Positions 1-8,591 of a stretch of 23,308 nucleotides of DNA are shown piece by piece; within the stretch, counting starts at the first letter, position 1, and each line of letters starts with the position of its first letter. The stretch is from an uncultured archaeon A07HN63 (GTDB lineage: Archaea > Halobacteriota > Halobacteria > Halobacteriales > Haloferacaceae): positions 130,985 through 154,292 of the forward strand of contig KI543214.1 of assembly GCA_000496215.1 (NCBI GenBank), given 5' to 3'. Under the pieces are notes generated by a model. It saw only the letters and a list, made by a program, of their open reading frames with translations, was not told the DNA's origin and ran no database searches. The translations under genes were made by a program, and so were the position numbers.

Positions 1-1113
1 CGGATTATCTTCGGTGGTTGGATCGCTGACGGTGATTCCCACCGTTGCTTCGTCCATAGCCCGTTCTTTGAGTTCAAGATCCTGTTTTCGGGCTCTCCGA
101 TCAGTAATATCGCGGACGCTGGCGACGACCCCGATGCGTTCGCTGCCGGCAGACATCTGGTTGGCTGTCACGTCGTAATACCGGGTGTCGCCGTCGGATT
201 CGACAACGACGGCGTCGGCATCGGCATCGCTTCCGATTGGTCTGAACGCCTGTTCGAAACCTGTGACAGTCTGGCAGTCGACACCAAGTCTGGCCTCCAG
301 TTGCTTGGCCTGCTTGTTCATCTCGACGAGTCTCTCGTCGGTATTGTAGACGAATGTCGCATCGTCGGCCTCATCGAAAAACTTGGAGCGGGCGGATTGC
401 TCGACCTGCCGGAATGGCTCCTCCACGAACACCAATACGCCGAGCAAGAACACCGTCACGCCGATTGGCTCGAAGCTCAGCCCAAGCAGAATCGGTGGAA
501 GTAGCTCGTTTGAAAACACCTCAATCGCAGCGCGCGGCACGACTGGAAACAATGATAGCACCGCAAGCCCGCCGAGTCCGGCAGTCGGCGACGATGAGTT
601 ACGAAACGTCTCGATCAGCCAATAAAAGCTAATCGCAACCAGCGTGTAGGTGAGCGAGAACGAGACCCAGTAGAACAGCTCTGGCTGCACCACGAGATGT
701 GGATACGGAGTCTGCAGGAGTTCTGTCGATACATAGAGTCCGTACAGCGGGTTCGTGAGCTTGACCACGAGCAGACCGACGTACACCCCGACAGCGAGGC
801 CGCGAATGCGCCGGTCCCGGTGATAGGACCGGCCAGTGTAGGCGGAGACAAAGTAGACCCACGCCCCGACACCGGTCAGGCCAGCGATCAGGCCACCGAT
901 GTAGAGCGCGTTGCTAAGCAGTTCGTCGGTGGTCAGCAAGCCGAGAGCCTGCAATACCAGCCACACCCCGTTTGTCAGCAACACCGCTCTGAGGCCCAGC
1001 TGCGTATCTCGTCCTTGCAACCGGGAACTGGAGGCGGCACCGACAAAGCAGCCGATAGCAATCGCTCCAAACAGCAGCACAAACCCCCCAGCTGACTGGA
1101 CTGAGGGATCCAA
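1..1113 (-). CDS. 7TM-PAS sensor histidine kinase, N-terminal part (runs off left edge)
   Basis: I translated this open frame by hand on the minus strand; it stays open from 1113 to the left edge (371 residues) and its kinase end lies outside the window. Seven hydrophobic segments are visible at roughly residues 9-30, 42-60, 72-91, 105-119, 146-168, 177-192 and 205-231. This matches the haloarchaeal 7TM kinase sensor module. A PAS domain follows (about 245-338) and ends in the typical VRDITDR motif, and a second PAS begins near 350. The start is inferred as TTG at 1113, because a stop lies three codons upstream (1120-1122) and no ATG or GTG intervenes. A GTG at codon 12 would cut into the first membrane segment. 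It would sense a signal at or in the membrane and pass phosphate to a receiver. The ligand is unknown. It may use its own promoter in the AT-rich gap upstream. Confidence 0.85.
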   Translation of the reverse strand, partial: MDPSVQSAGGFVLLFGAIAIGCFVGAASSSRLQGRDTQLGLRAVLLTNGVWLVLQALGLLTTDELLSNALYIGGLIAGLTGVGAWVYFVSAYTGRSYHRDRRIRGLAVGVYVGLLVVKLTNPLYGLYVSTELLQTPYPHLVVQPELFYWVSFSLTYTLVAISFYWLIETFRNSSSPTAGLGGLAVLSLFPVVPRAAIEVFSNELLPPILLGLSFEPIGVTVFLLGVLVFVEEPFRQVEQSARSKFFDEADDATFVYNTDERLVEMNKQAKQLEARLGVDCQTVTGFEQAFRPIGSDADADAVVVESDGDTRYYDVTANQMSAGSERIGVVASVRDITDRRARKQDLELKERAMDEATVGITVSDPTTEDNP

Positions 1114-1163
1114 CGATTGCTAACGGAATGCTGAGCAAGTGGATAGCAGTTATTCAGTACGAA

Positions 1164-1178
1164 CGCATTTATATTTTC
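1164..1178 (-). promoter_or_regulatory. TATA-like element before the 7TM kinase
   Basis: On the minus strand an AT-rich motif reading AAAATATAAA lies about 55 nt before the inferred TTG start. A haloarchaeal TATA box sits near -27 from the transcription start, so this would give a leader of roughly 25 to 30 nt. The whole stretch 1141-1382 is much more AT-rich than the rest of the window and holds no supported gene. The assignment rests on composition and spacing only. Confidence 0.35.
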
Positions 1179-1382
1179 TTATAATGGACAATTTATACAA
1201 TATACTTCGTTCAGGGTCAGTGCGGTATGCGCCCAACGAACAGGTGGCTGTGTATGTCGATAGACGCCGTCCGTCTGCTAATTAGATTTATTCGCCAGAG
1301 ACACAGCGAACAGTGTACTCATCCGAACTGATACCTTGTGATGTGCTACCTATACTATTCTATATGAGTTTCAACTAATTAG

Positions 1383-2468
1383 TTAGCTAACAGTATTGAG
1401 CCTGACAGTGAAGATACTCCCAGTCGGCTCGTTGTCCTCAAGCACGACCGACCCGTTGTACATCTCGACGAGCGTATCCACAAGATAGAGTCCGATACCG
1501 GAGCCGGAGCTTTTCAGGCCCATCTCCCCGCGCCCGAATATCTCGTCTTTCTGTGTGTCGGGCACGCCCGGCCCGTTGTCCGCGATAGCAACGGAGACCG
1601 TCCCGCCATCAGCTTCGATGCTAACCGTGATTTCCGGCTCCGTCTTGTCGTTGTGGGAGACGGCATTGTTCAGGATGTTACGAAACACCGAGGAGAGCAG
1701 ATCAGTCGCCATGACTGCTGGCGCGTCCTGTAGCTCACCGGTGACGGTAATCGTCGCGTCATCGTACGCCGAGCGGGCTTTTTCGATCTCGTTTGCCAGC
1801 ACGCTGTCGAGGTCGACCGGGTGCAACTCCGGATCGTCGTCCTCTTCGAGCACGCTGAGAAAATCGCCGACCGTCTCGGTGATACTGGTGATGTGTTCAC
1901 ACGCATCCAGCATCCTGTCCAGCGAATCCTGCCCGGCCTCGTCGACGTGGGCGCGAAGCCCGTCACCCCAGCCCACTATGACGGCCACATCGTTGCGGAT
2001 ATCGTGTCGCACGACCTGATTGAGCAGCGCGAGTTCGGTGTTTCGCTGTCGGAGTTCCTGCTGTTGTTCCTCCCGCCGAACCGCATACTGGAGCGTCTGT
2101 TGTAGCAATCGCGGTGAGATATCATCTTTGACGAGATAGTCCTGGGCCCCGTGTTCGACCGCATCAACGCCGACGCCCTCGTCGTCAAGCCCGGTCATGA
2201 CGACAACCGGGGCCAGAGCGCCGGCCGACAGTATCTCGTCGAGTGTCTCGACGCCGGTGCTGTCCGGCAAACCGAGATCGAGGAGCACGAGGTCGATATC
2301 GTCGGTCAGCGCGTCGCGAGCCGCTGCGAGCCGTTCGACGTGCTCGATTGCTGGGCTGTCGGGCTCGATATTCGGCCACGACTGCTCGGTGATGTATTCC
2401 TTGATGAGGCGGGCGTCGGCCGGATTATCCTCGACAATGAGGAGCTGTGTGAGCGGTGTCGTCGTCAT
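1383..2468 (-). CDS. Receiver-histidine kinase hybrid (REC-HisKA-HATPase)
   Basis: This 361-residue soluble protein has an N-terminal receiver domain (about 8-125) with acidic pair E13/D14, phospho-acceptor D64 in the LLLDLGLPD motif, T92 and K114. A short helical linker leads to a kinase core with an H-box around H155 (RHDIRND, the usual haloarchaeal form). The ATPase domain has an N-box with N264/N268, a G1 box DNGPGVP at 297-303 and a G2 box GSGIGLYL near 322-329. With the receiver at the N-terminus and no PAS or membrane domain, its input is probably a phosphoryl group from another kinase. It would then work as a relay or be switched by its receiver. Its ATG overlaps the TGA of the upstream receiver gene by 4 nt (ATGA, 2465-2468), so the two are translationally coupled. 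Confidence 0.92.
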   Translation of the reverse strand: MTTTPLTQLLIVEDNPADARLIKEYITEQSWPNIEPDSPAIEHVERLAAARDALTDDIDLVLLDLGLPDSTGVETLDEILSAGALAPVVVMTGLDDEGVGVDAVEHGAQDYLVKDDISPRLLQQTLQYAVRREEQQQELRQRNTELALLNQVVRHDIRNDVAVIVGWGDGLRAHVDEAGQDSLDRMLDACEHITSITETVGDFLSVLEEDDDPELHPVDLDSVLANEIEKARSAYDDATITVTGELQDAPAVMATDLLSSVFRNILNNAVSHNDKTEPEITVSIEADGGTVSVAIADNGPGVPDTQKDEIFGRGEMGLKSSGSGIGLYLVDTLVEMYNGSVVLEDNEPTGSIFTVRLNTVS

Positions 2469-2917
2469 TGGCTGTTGAACGGGGAGACGGTGGCGATCCA
2501 GAACTCGATGGTGGCATCGATCATCCGGATGTGCTCGTCTGGGTCAGCTGGCTTCGTTGCGTAGGCGTTGGCGGACTGTTCGTAAGCCCGGTCAATATCC
2601 TGCGGATTCTTCGAACTCGAGACGATCACGACTGGCACCGCCTGAAACGCGGTGTCAGTCCGGATGAGTTCGAGGAGCTCAAACCCTGATCGTCCGGGAG
2701 TATTGAGGTCGAGGAGTATTAAATCTGGGTGCTCGTCGGCTGCATCCGGCGCAATCGCCGCGAGGTGATCGGCCGCGTTCTGGCCATTGTTGAACACGGT
2801 GAGTTCGAGGGTGGTCTCGGCGGCGGCGATCCCCTCTCGCAGCAGGCGAACGTCCGCCGGATTGTCCTCGACAGCGATAACCCGCGGGACGGGCGAATCA
2901 GCGGTGGCATCACTCAT
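2465..2917 (-). CDS. Single-domain response regulator, Rcp1-like
   Basis: This 150-residue protein is a lone receiver domain with no output domain. All key residues are present: E17/D18, phospho-acceptor D70 (LILLDLNTPG), the SSS turn at 100-102 and K122 (ATKPAD). The ending, with a hydrophobic FWIATV stretch, matches the Rcp1-like receivers that often partner multi-PAS and phytochrome-type kinases. The frame is open further upstream to 3166, but that extension is an Arg/Ser-rich shadow of the kinase gene. The true start is the ATG at 2915-2917, which overlaps the end of the kinase gene by 8 nt. It probably takes phosphate from the large kinase and passes it to the downstream hybrid kinase or to a protein outside the locus. 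That partner choice is inferred from gene order only. Confidence 0.93.
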   Translation of the reverse strand: MSDATADSPVPRVIAVEDNPADVRLLREGIAAAETTLELTVFNNGQNAADHLAAIAPDAADEHPDLILLDLNTPGRSGFELLELIRTDTAFQAVPVVIVSSSKNPQDIDRAYEQSANAYATKPADPDEHIRMIDATIEFWIATVSPFNSQ

Positions 2918-5900
2918 CCATGGCGGCTCCGTTGGGAAGGGTGATCGTAAACGTCGAGCCGACGCCCGGTTCGGAGTCGACGGTGATATCGCCGTCGTGA
3001 CGGTCGACGATCTTTCGGCAGATCGATAACCCGATTCCTGTCCCCGAGAACTCCTCGCGGGTGTGGAGTCGCTGGAACATCTCGAAGATGCCGTCTTGCT
3101 GGTCCACCGGGATACCGATCCCGTTGTCGGCGATCTCGATTGTAACCGCCGTCTGGTCGTGGTCAACCGAGATATCGATCTCCGGCGGTTCCGAGCTGTA
3201 CTTGATGCCGTTTTCGACGAGATTCTGGACCAGTTGGGCCAGCTGGCTCTCGTCGCCGGTCACCGTGGCGTCGGTATCAGGGACAGACACGGTGGCGTCG
3301 GCTTCGTCGATCCTGAACTGCAGGCTCTCGGTCACCGCGTCGAGGAGATCCGACACAGCAACGGCCTCGAATGCCTCGCCACTGGTGTCGACGCGTGAGT
3401 AAGCCAGCAGTGCCTCGATCATCTGCTGCATCCGGTCAGCGCCGTCGACCGCAAACTCGATGAACTCCACGGCCTCAGCATCAAGCTCGTCATCGTACCG
3501 TCGCTCAAGCAAAGTGAGATAGCTCGATAGCGTCCGAAGCGGCTCCTGCAGGTCGTGAGAAGCCGCATACGCGAACTGTTCAAGTTCCTCATTGGACTGC
3601 TCAAGATCTGTCTGGGTCTCGCGGAGGACCATCTCGCGATCCGACCGGGTGAGTGCGGATTCGATGGTCGAGGAGAGCACCTCCAGCAGGTTGCGATCCA
3701 TCTCGGAGAACGCCCGCGGCGAGAGTGCGCTCGCAGTAAGTATCCCGTGGTCACCTAGCGGGACGATGACTTCGGATTCGAAGATAGTCCCCTCATTGTG
3801 TTTGCCGTCGACATCGGCGAGATCATTGTACACCCGCAACTCACCCGATTCGAAGGCCTCCCATGCAAGGGTGTTACCGCGCTCGAACACCGGTTGCTCG
3901 GGAACGTGCTCGGCAGCCGCGTCGCTCTGGAGCACTGGATCAAGGATATTCTCCTCCTCATCGTACCACCAAATCCCGCTAATCGGCATCCCCAGGATCG
4001 ATTGCGTGCTTTCGACCGCGAGTGCCGCGATCTGAGACCTGTCTGGCACGGTCATAAGTTCCTGTGCTGACTCGTTGATGTCGCGCAATCTCGTCTCAAA
4101 GGCCTGTGTGGTGAGTTCGTGACTGATCCACTGCACGAGGAGTTTCACGAAGGCCCGCTCGCTGTCACTGAACTCGTGGGCGCGACTGTTGTGATCGGCA
4201 AAACAGAGGGTGCCGTACATTTCACCGTCGACGGTAACTGTGCCGCCGATGTAGCAGCCGAGATCGAACCGGTCGTAGGCAGGATCGTCTTCCCACCCCT
4301 CGGCGGCCGCATCCTGCACGTCCAGTGGCCCGGAGTGCTGGACCGTTTTGCGGCAGTAGGATTCGGACCGCGGCGCCGAGACCCCGGACTGAATCGCCGG
4401 ATGGTCACCGACAGCCTGTTCGACGTGCTGGGTGTCGTCGTCAAGCCGGTTTAGAAAGCCAATCGGGAGTCCAAGCTGGTCTGTGCCGAGCTCTAACAGG
4501 GCCGTGAGTTTCTCGTCGAAGCTGCGGTCTGTATCCGCGGCGATGCTCGTGAGTTCACGAACTGCCCGCTCGCTCTCTCGCAGCGAGCGTTCGAGGCGTT
4601 TCTGCTCGGTGATATCGATCAGGTAGCCGAGATAATGTGTTATCTCGCCGTCAGTTCGGATGATCTTGGTGTTGTCCCTCACCCACCGAATCTCGCCGGT
4701 CTTCGTGACCATCCGGTATGGCTCGTGGGTAAACCGATTCGTGTCAGCATCGCTGGACGCCGTGACCTCACGCATGACGCGGCCGATGTCGTCGTCAAGG
4801 ATCAGATCGGCGTACGGCACGGTTCCGGATGTGAGTTCCTCCGGTGTGTAGCCGAACGCATCGGCGACGTTTTCCGAGACGTACTCGACCGGCCAGTCCT
4901 CCTCGTTTCGCCACTTGAACACGACCGCTGGTCCCTCGGCGAACATATCCCGTTCCTCTTCGAGATATAGCTTGGATTCCTTCTCCTCGGTGATATCGAT
5001 ATGAATCCCGACCGCGCGTTTCGGGCTGCCGTCCGCCGCGCGGTCGACCACCTTGCCGACATCCCTGATCCACCGCCACTCGCCCGCTTTGGTCTCCATC
5101 CGGTGTTCGCAGTCATAGAGTGGTTCATCGCCGACAATGTGGGCGTCGAGTGCTGCCTCGACAGCCGGCATATCATCCGGGTGAACACGGGCTTCCCACG
5201 TTTCGAGCGTCGGTTCAAGTTCGTCCAGTGAGAAGCCGAGCATCGACGCCCACTGTTCGTTGAACTCCACCGTATCGGTCTCCATATCCCAGTCCCAGAC
5301 GCCGAGATTTGCCCCTTCGATGGCGAGATCCAGCCGCTCGCGAATCTCCGCCAGTTCCTGTTCGCGTTGCTTTCGGTCGGTGATATCCTGAAACACGCCG
5401 ACAACGCCGACAACCTCACCCTCCTCGTCAAACTGTGGATCGCCGACGGTTCGCACCCAGCGAACGCGGTCCTCGGCGGTCACGATCCGGAGTTCAAGAT
5501 CGTACGACTCGCCCTCAGTTTGGAGTCGTTCGAAGGCGGCTTCTATCGTCGGTCTGTCGTCAGGATGATAGAACTCGATACCGTCGTCGATGCTCACGGT
5601 TGCATCAGGCGACAGGTCGTGGATCCGGTATACCTCGTCCGTCCACCGGAGCGAGTCTGCTTCGAGATCGATTTCCCACCCACCGATTGCAGCACTCTCT
5701 TGGGCACGCTCGAGAAATCCTTGGCTTCGTTGGAGTTCCGCATCGCGCTGTTTTCTGTCGGTGATATCACGTGCAACTGCGATAAACCGCTCCTCGTCGT
5801 TGACAGTGAACTTATTCACCCACACCTCAACGGGAAACGTTTCGCCGTTCTGTCGACGATGCGTGCTTTCGACCTGTAGCGGCTCACCCGTCTCCATGTC

Positions 5901-7226
5901 GGCCCAGATTGTCTGCAGCTCCGGGAGTGATATATCATCCTCATACGCAGTGACTGATAGTGAGTCAAGGTCGTCCCACTCGAATCCAAGGGATTCTAGC
6001 TGGGTTTCGTTCATATCGATCACCGACCCCTCGTCATCGTGGATGGTGATACCATCGGGTGAGCTGTCGAACAGCGCACGAAGCCGCGACCGCTCCCACC
6101 GAAGTTGCTGCTCGCGTTCCTTTCGCTCGGAGATATCCGTCACGATTCCGACCAGACGCTGCGGCGAATCGTCATCGGCTACCAGTTCGGCGCGGGCTTC
6201 GACCCATAGATACGAGCCATCGGCCTGCTCAAATCGACACGCCACCTGAAACGTGTCTCCGGGGTCGGTTGCTGAATCGAACGCATCCGCTACCTCAGAG
6301 CGGTCATTGGGATGGATACTGTCGAGAAACCCCTCGTACGCTTCGAGACCAAACCCACACAGCTGCTCCATGGAATCAGTCCAGACAAGTTTCTCTGTTT
6401 CCGGCCTGAATTCCCAGACGCCCGTCTGGGTTCCCTCCAGCGCGATATTCAATCGCTGTGTCGTTGCTTCGAGTGCTTGCTCGTACTCGACTTGCGCGCT
6501 CACGTCCCTGATCGAGCCGAGGAAGGCAAGCGTCTCGTCGTCGGGCCCTTCGAGGGGTGTCCCGAGTGTTTCACCGATAAAGGTCGATCCATCTGCTCGT
6601 TCGTACTCGACCAGATACGTTTCCTCAGTTCGTTCGCTATGCTCGTTGAATCGCTCCTCACCCTGCTGGTCGTACACCGCGGAATCAGCGTAGAGCACCC
6701 GTGATTTCTTGCCAAGTACCTCCTCTGCCTCGTAGCCAAACAGCTGCTCGGCAGCGGGGTTGAAGTCGGTGATTCGCCGGTCGGTGTCGGCGACGACCAG
6801 AGCGTCCTCGGTTTCGTCAAAGACGGTCTCGAACAGTCGGCGCTGTCGCTGCAAATCGAGTTGTCGCCCGCGCTCGTCGGTAATGTCGTAAAAACACGCG
6901 GTCGCGCCATCCTCGTCGGGATAGATGCGGATCTTCACCCAGCGGTCGAGTGTCTCGTTGTAGCTCTCGAACCGGGTGGGCGTCTGGGTCGCCATCGCCT
7001 CGCGGAGTTCGTCGCCGACAGCGGTCTCTGTAATGCCCGGCACGGCTTCCCAGACGGATTTACCGAGCAGTTCCTCGGGAGAGCGGTCGAGAAACTGGAC
7101 CGCGCGCTCGTTGACGAACGTCACCTCCCAGTCGGTATTGAGTGCACAGATAGCCTCGTCAACCCGGCTGAGAATCGTCTCGGGCGTACACCCATCGACG
7201 GCGTTCGTCGATAGATCAGTGCTCAT
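2910..7226 (-). CDS. Multi-sensor histidine kinase: 7 PAS, 2 GAF, HisKA, HATPase
   Basis: This soluble 1438-residue kinase has no membrane segment. Reading the protein gives seven PAS units at about 15-120, 131-250, 259-370, 382-500, 515-622, 632-748 and 761-875. Most end in DITDRK/DISERK-type motifs with helical linkers. GAF domains lie at about 903-1050 and 1065-1190. A HisKA H-box has H1224 (ASHDLQEPLR), followed by an ATPase domain with N1335/N1339, DNGIGIP from 1367 and GTGIGLS near 1395. PAS3, 5 and 6 carry the HP(N/D)D and W(V/I)R features of the PAS_3 type. It would integrate several cytosolic cues such as redox, small ligands or light, but no cofactor-binding residue can be assigned with confidence. 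Its ATG overlaps the stop of the upstream regulator gene (ATGA, 7223-7226), and its end overlaps the next receiver gene by 8 nt. Confidence 0.95.
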   Translation of the reverse strand: MSTDLSTNAVDGCTPETILSRVDEAICALNTDWEVTFVNERAVQFLDRSPEELLGKSVWEAVPGITETAVGDELREAMATQTPTRFESYNETLDRWVKIRIYPDEDGATACFYDITDERGRQLDLQRQRRLFETVFDETEDALVVADTDRRITDFNPAAEQLFGYEAEEVLGKKSRVLYADSAVYDQQGEERFNEHSERTEETYLVEYERADGSTFIGETLGTPLEGPDDETLAFLGSIRDVSAQVEYEQALEATTQRLNIALEGTQTGVWEFRPETEKLVWTDSMEQLCGFGLEAYEGFLDSIHPNDRSEVADAFDSATDPGDTFQVACRFEQADGSYLWVEARAELVADDDSPQRLVGIVTDISERKEREQQLRWERSRLRALFDSSPDGITIHDDEGSVIDMNETQLESLGFEWDDLDSLSVTAYEDDISLPELQTIWADMETGEPLQVESTHRRQNGETFPVEVWVNKFTVNDEERFIAVARDITDRKQRDAELQRSQGFLERAQESAAIGGWEIDLEADSLRWTDEVYRIHDLSPDATVSIDDGIEFYHPDDRPTIEAAFERLQTEGESYDLELRIVTAEDRVRWVRTVGDPQFDEEGEVVGVVGVFQDITDRKQREQELAEIRERLDLAIEGANLGVWDWDMETDTVEFNEQWASMLGFSLDELEPTLETWEARVHPDDMPAVEAALDAHIVGDEPLYDCEHRMETKAGEWRWIRDVGKVVDRAADGSPKRAVGIHIDITEEKESKLYLEEERDMFAEGPAVVFKWRNEEDWPVEYVSENVADAFGYTPEELTSGTVPYADLILDDDIGRVMREVTASSDADTNRFTHEPYRMVTKTGEIRWVRDNTKIIRTDGEITHYLGYLIDITEQKRLERSLRESERAVRELTSIAADTDRSFDEKLTALLELGTDQLGLPIGFLNRLDDDTQHVEQAVGDHPAIQSGVSAPRSESYCRKTVQHSGPLDVQDAAAEGWEDDPAYDRFDLGCYIGGTVTVDGEMYGTLCFADHNSRAHEFSDSERAFVKLLVQWISHELTTQAFETRLRDINESAQELMTVPDRSQIAALAVESTQSILGMPISGIWWYDEEENILDPVLQSDAAAEHVPEQPVFERGNTLAWEAFESGELRVYNDLADVDGKHNEGTIFESEVIVPLGDHGILTASALSPRAFSEMDRNLLEVLSSTIESALTRSDREMVLRETQTDLEQSNEELEQFAYAASHDLQEPLRTLSSYLTLLERRYDDELDAEAVEFIEFAVDGADRMQQMIEALLAYSRVDTSGEAFEAVAVSDLLDAVTESLQFRIDEADATVSVPDTDATVTGDESQLAQLVQNLVENGIKYSSEPPEIDISVDHDQTAVTIEIADNGIGIPVDQQDGIFEMFQRLHTREEFSGTGIGLSICRKIVDRHDGDITVDSEPGVGSTFTITLPNGAAMDE

Positions 7227-8116
7227 TGGGCGCCTCCAATCGGCACTCGTTCGAGCACCTCGGCATCCACCTGTTCTAGCTCGGCCGGTGTCAGCTCAAG
7301 CTCCTCAAGACGGGTGCGAAGCCGCTGATACTCCTCATTGGCCGAAAGGGCTTCGTCCGGATATTCGACGCGAAGCAGCGCGAGCTTCGACTGCAGGGCC
7401 AGATACTGCTGGAGCTGTGTGCTGTACTCGTGACGATCAAACAGATCCGCAACCACCTCGCGGAGTTCGGCCTGCCGAACCGGTTTCGTGAGGTACTCGT
7501 CGAACCCCATATCCACTAGGTCGAAGTCGACATCCTCTGAGGTCACCATGACGACGCGAATATCGTACCGCTGTGATCGAATCCAGTCAAGAACCTCACT
7601 GCCAGACAGCCCCGGCATACGACGGTCGAGGACGACAACGCCAACATCGGTATCCAGCTGGCGCAGCGTTTCCTCGCCGTCGCTGGCCTGCCGGACGGTG
7701 TACTCGTCTGCCAGCCAGTCGGTATGCATCGTCCTGATGCGCTGGTGATCATCGGCAACCAGAACGACCTGCTCGGTCTCTGGCTCGGCCAGATGGGTTT
7801 CGCTCCATTCGGCAAGCGAGTCGATCACGTCGTCAAGCTCCTCGCCCCGCTGGGTGAGCGTGTAGTTGACACGGAGCGGGCTCTGGCTGATCTCACGGCG
7901 GTCGATGATATCGTACTCCTGTAGTTCTTCGAGTGCGTCAGTGAGCACCTTCGCCGAGATGTCCGCAAGCCGACGCTCAAGGTCGCTAAACCCGTAGTCG
8001 TCGTTGTCGGCGAGACAGCGGACGATAGCCGGATGCCACTTCTTCGAGAGCAGAGACACACTGTCGAGCAGTGATTCCGGCAGCACAGCGGTCCCGGACT
8101 CGGTAGAATCTTGCAT
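7223..8116 (-). CDS. HxlR-type winged helix fused to receiver and HalX domains
   Basis: This 297-residue protein has three parts. Residues 14-110 match the HxlR winged-helix family: KKWHPAIVRCL, then a SDLERRL helix, a recognition helix with SAKVLTDALEEL, and a wing followed by the YTLTQRG motif. The conserved N-terminal cysteine of redox-sensing HxlR proteins is absent. Residues 115-225 form a receiver with D122/D123, phospho-acceptor D164 (VLDRRMPGLSG), T192 and K211. Residues 228-290 form a HalX domain closely resembling that of the regulator at 12302-12895, with a shared SANEEYQ-like motif. It is the only evident DNA-binding output in the operon, so phosphorylation of D164 probably controls transcription. 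It starts 10 nt after the upstream degenerate receiver gene and overlaps the kinase start by 4 nt. Confidence 0.92.
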   Translation of the reverse strand: MQDSTESGTAVLPESLLDSVSLLSKKWHPAIVRCLADNDDYGFSDLERRLADISAKVLTDALEELQEYDIIDRREISQSPLRVNYTLTQRGEELDDVIDSLAEWSETHLAEPETEQVVLVADDHQRIRTMHTDWLADEYTVRQASDGEETLRQLDTDVGVVVLDRRMPGLSGSEVLDWIRSQRYDIRVVMVTSEDVDFDLVDMGFDEYLTKPVRQAELREVVADLFDRHEYSTQLQQYLALQSKLALLRVEYPDEALSANEEYQRLRTRLEELELTPAELEQVDAEVLERVPIGGAQ

Positions 8117-8126
8117 AGGTAATTAA

Positions 8127-8591
8127 CTACCCGTTGGAGTATAAGCACTCGCCCGGATACTGTACGTGTTCGACCCAGAACGTCGCAATTGAGTCGATTA
8201 GTGCGACATATCCTTCGGGAGTTTCTGGGGGCTCGATATACGCGTTACCGCCAGCCTCGTACGTCATGTCGAACCCGGTTGCATCCGGGTCAAGCACGAC
8301 GACCGGTAACGCGCCGAGTCGTGGGCTGGACTTGATTGCATGAAGCAGTGTGATCCCGTCCGGCAACTCGAAATCGAACTGTAATAGGACGAGATCCGGA
8401 CCGTCGTGATCGTCGGGTGACTCGCTGGCGTCTGTGAGCCGCTGGAGTGCGGTACGACCATCGGTCACGATTGTGATATCGACGGACCGAGAGCAGTCCC
8501 GAGGGAACGCCTCCTGCAGAGCAACAGTTGGTGACCCGATAAACAGGATTGTCAGTGTTTGCTCGGGTGAACGCTTCACTGTACGCGCCAT
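8127..8591 (-). CDS. Degenerate (pseudo-)receiver domain protein
   Basis: This 154-residue protein follows the receiver fold: LTILFIGSP, then PDLVLLQFDFELPDG, then LPVVVLDPD, then NAYIEPPETPEG, and a final helix ending TFWVEHV. That last helix resembles the Rcp1-like receiver downstream (EFWIATV). Its catalytic residues are nevertheless lost. The acidic pair is replaced by I18/G19, the phospho-acceptor position is Q71 (D73 is two residues away), the switch Thr/Ser is D101 and the conserved Lys is P121. It therefore probably cannot be phosphorylated normally and may act as a binding or scaffold partner for the kinase or the HxlR regulator. It begins the operon. Its ATG shares one base with the stop of a 15-codon mini-ORF, and a GAGGT Shine-Dalgarno-like motif sits 6 nt before the start. 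Confidence 0.85.
   Translation of the reverse strand: MARTVKRSPEQTLTILFIGSPTVALQEAFPRDCSRSVDITIVTDGRTALQRLTDASESPDDHDGPDLVLLQFDFELPDGITLLHAIKSSPRLGALPVVVLDPDATGFDMTYEAGGNAYIEPPETPEGYVALIDSIATFWVEHVQYPGECLYSNG

Noticed and set aside
2918..3166. N-terminal extension of the Rcp1-like receiver upstream of 2917
   Set aside because: The extension is Arg/Ser/Thr-rich and lies in a different frame over the kinase ATPase domain. The receiver fold begins right after the ATG at 2917.
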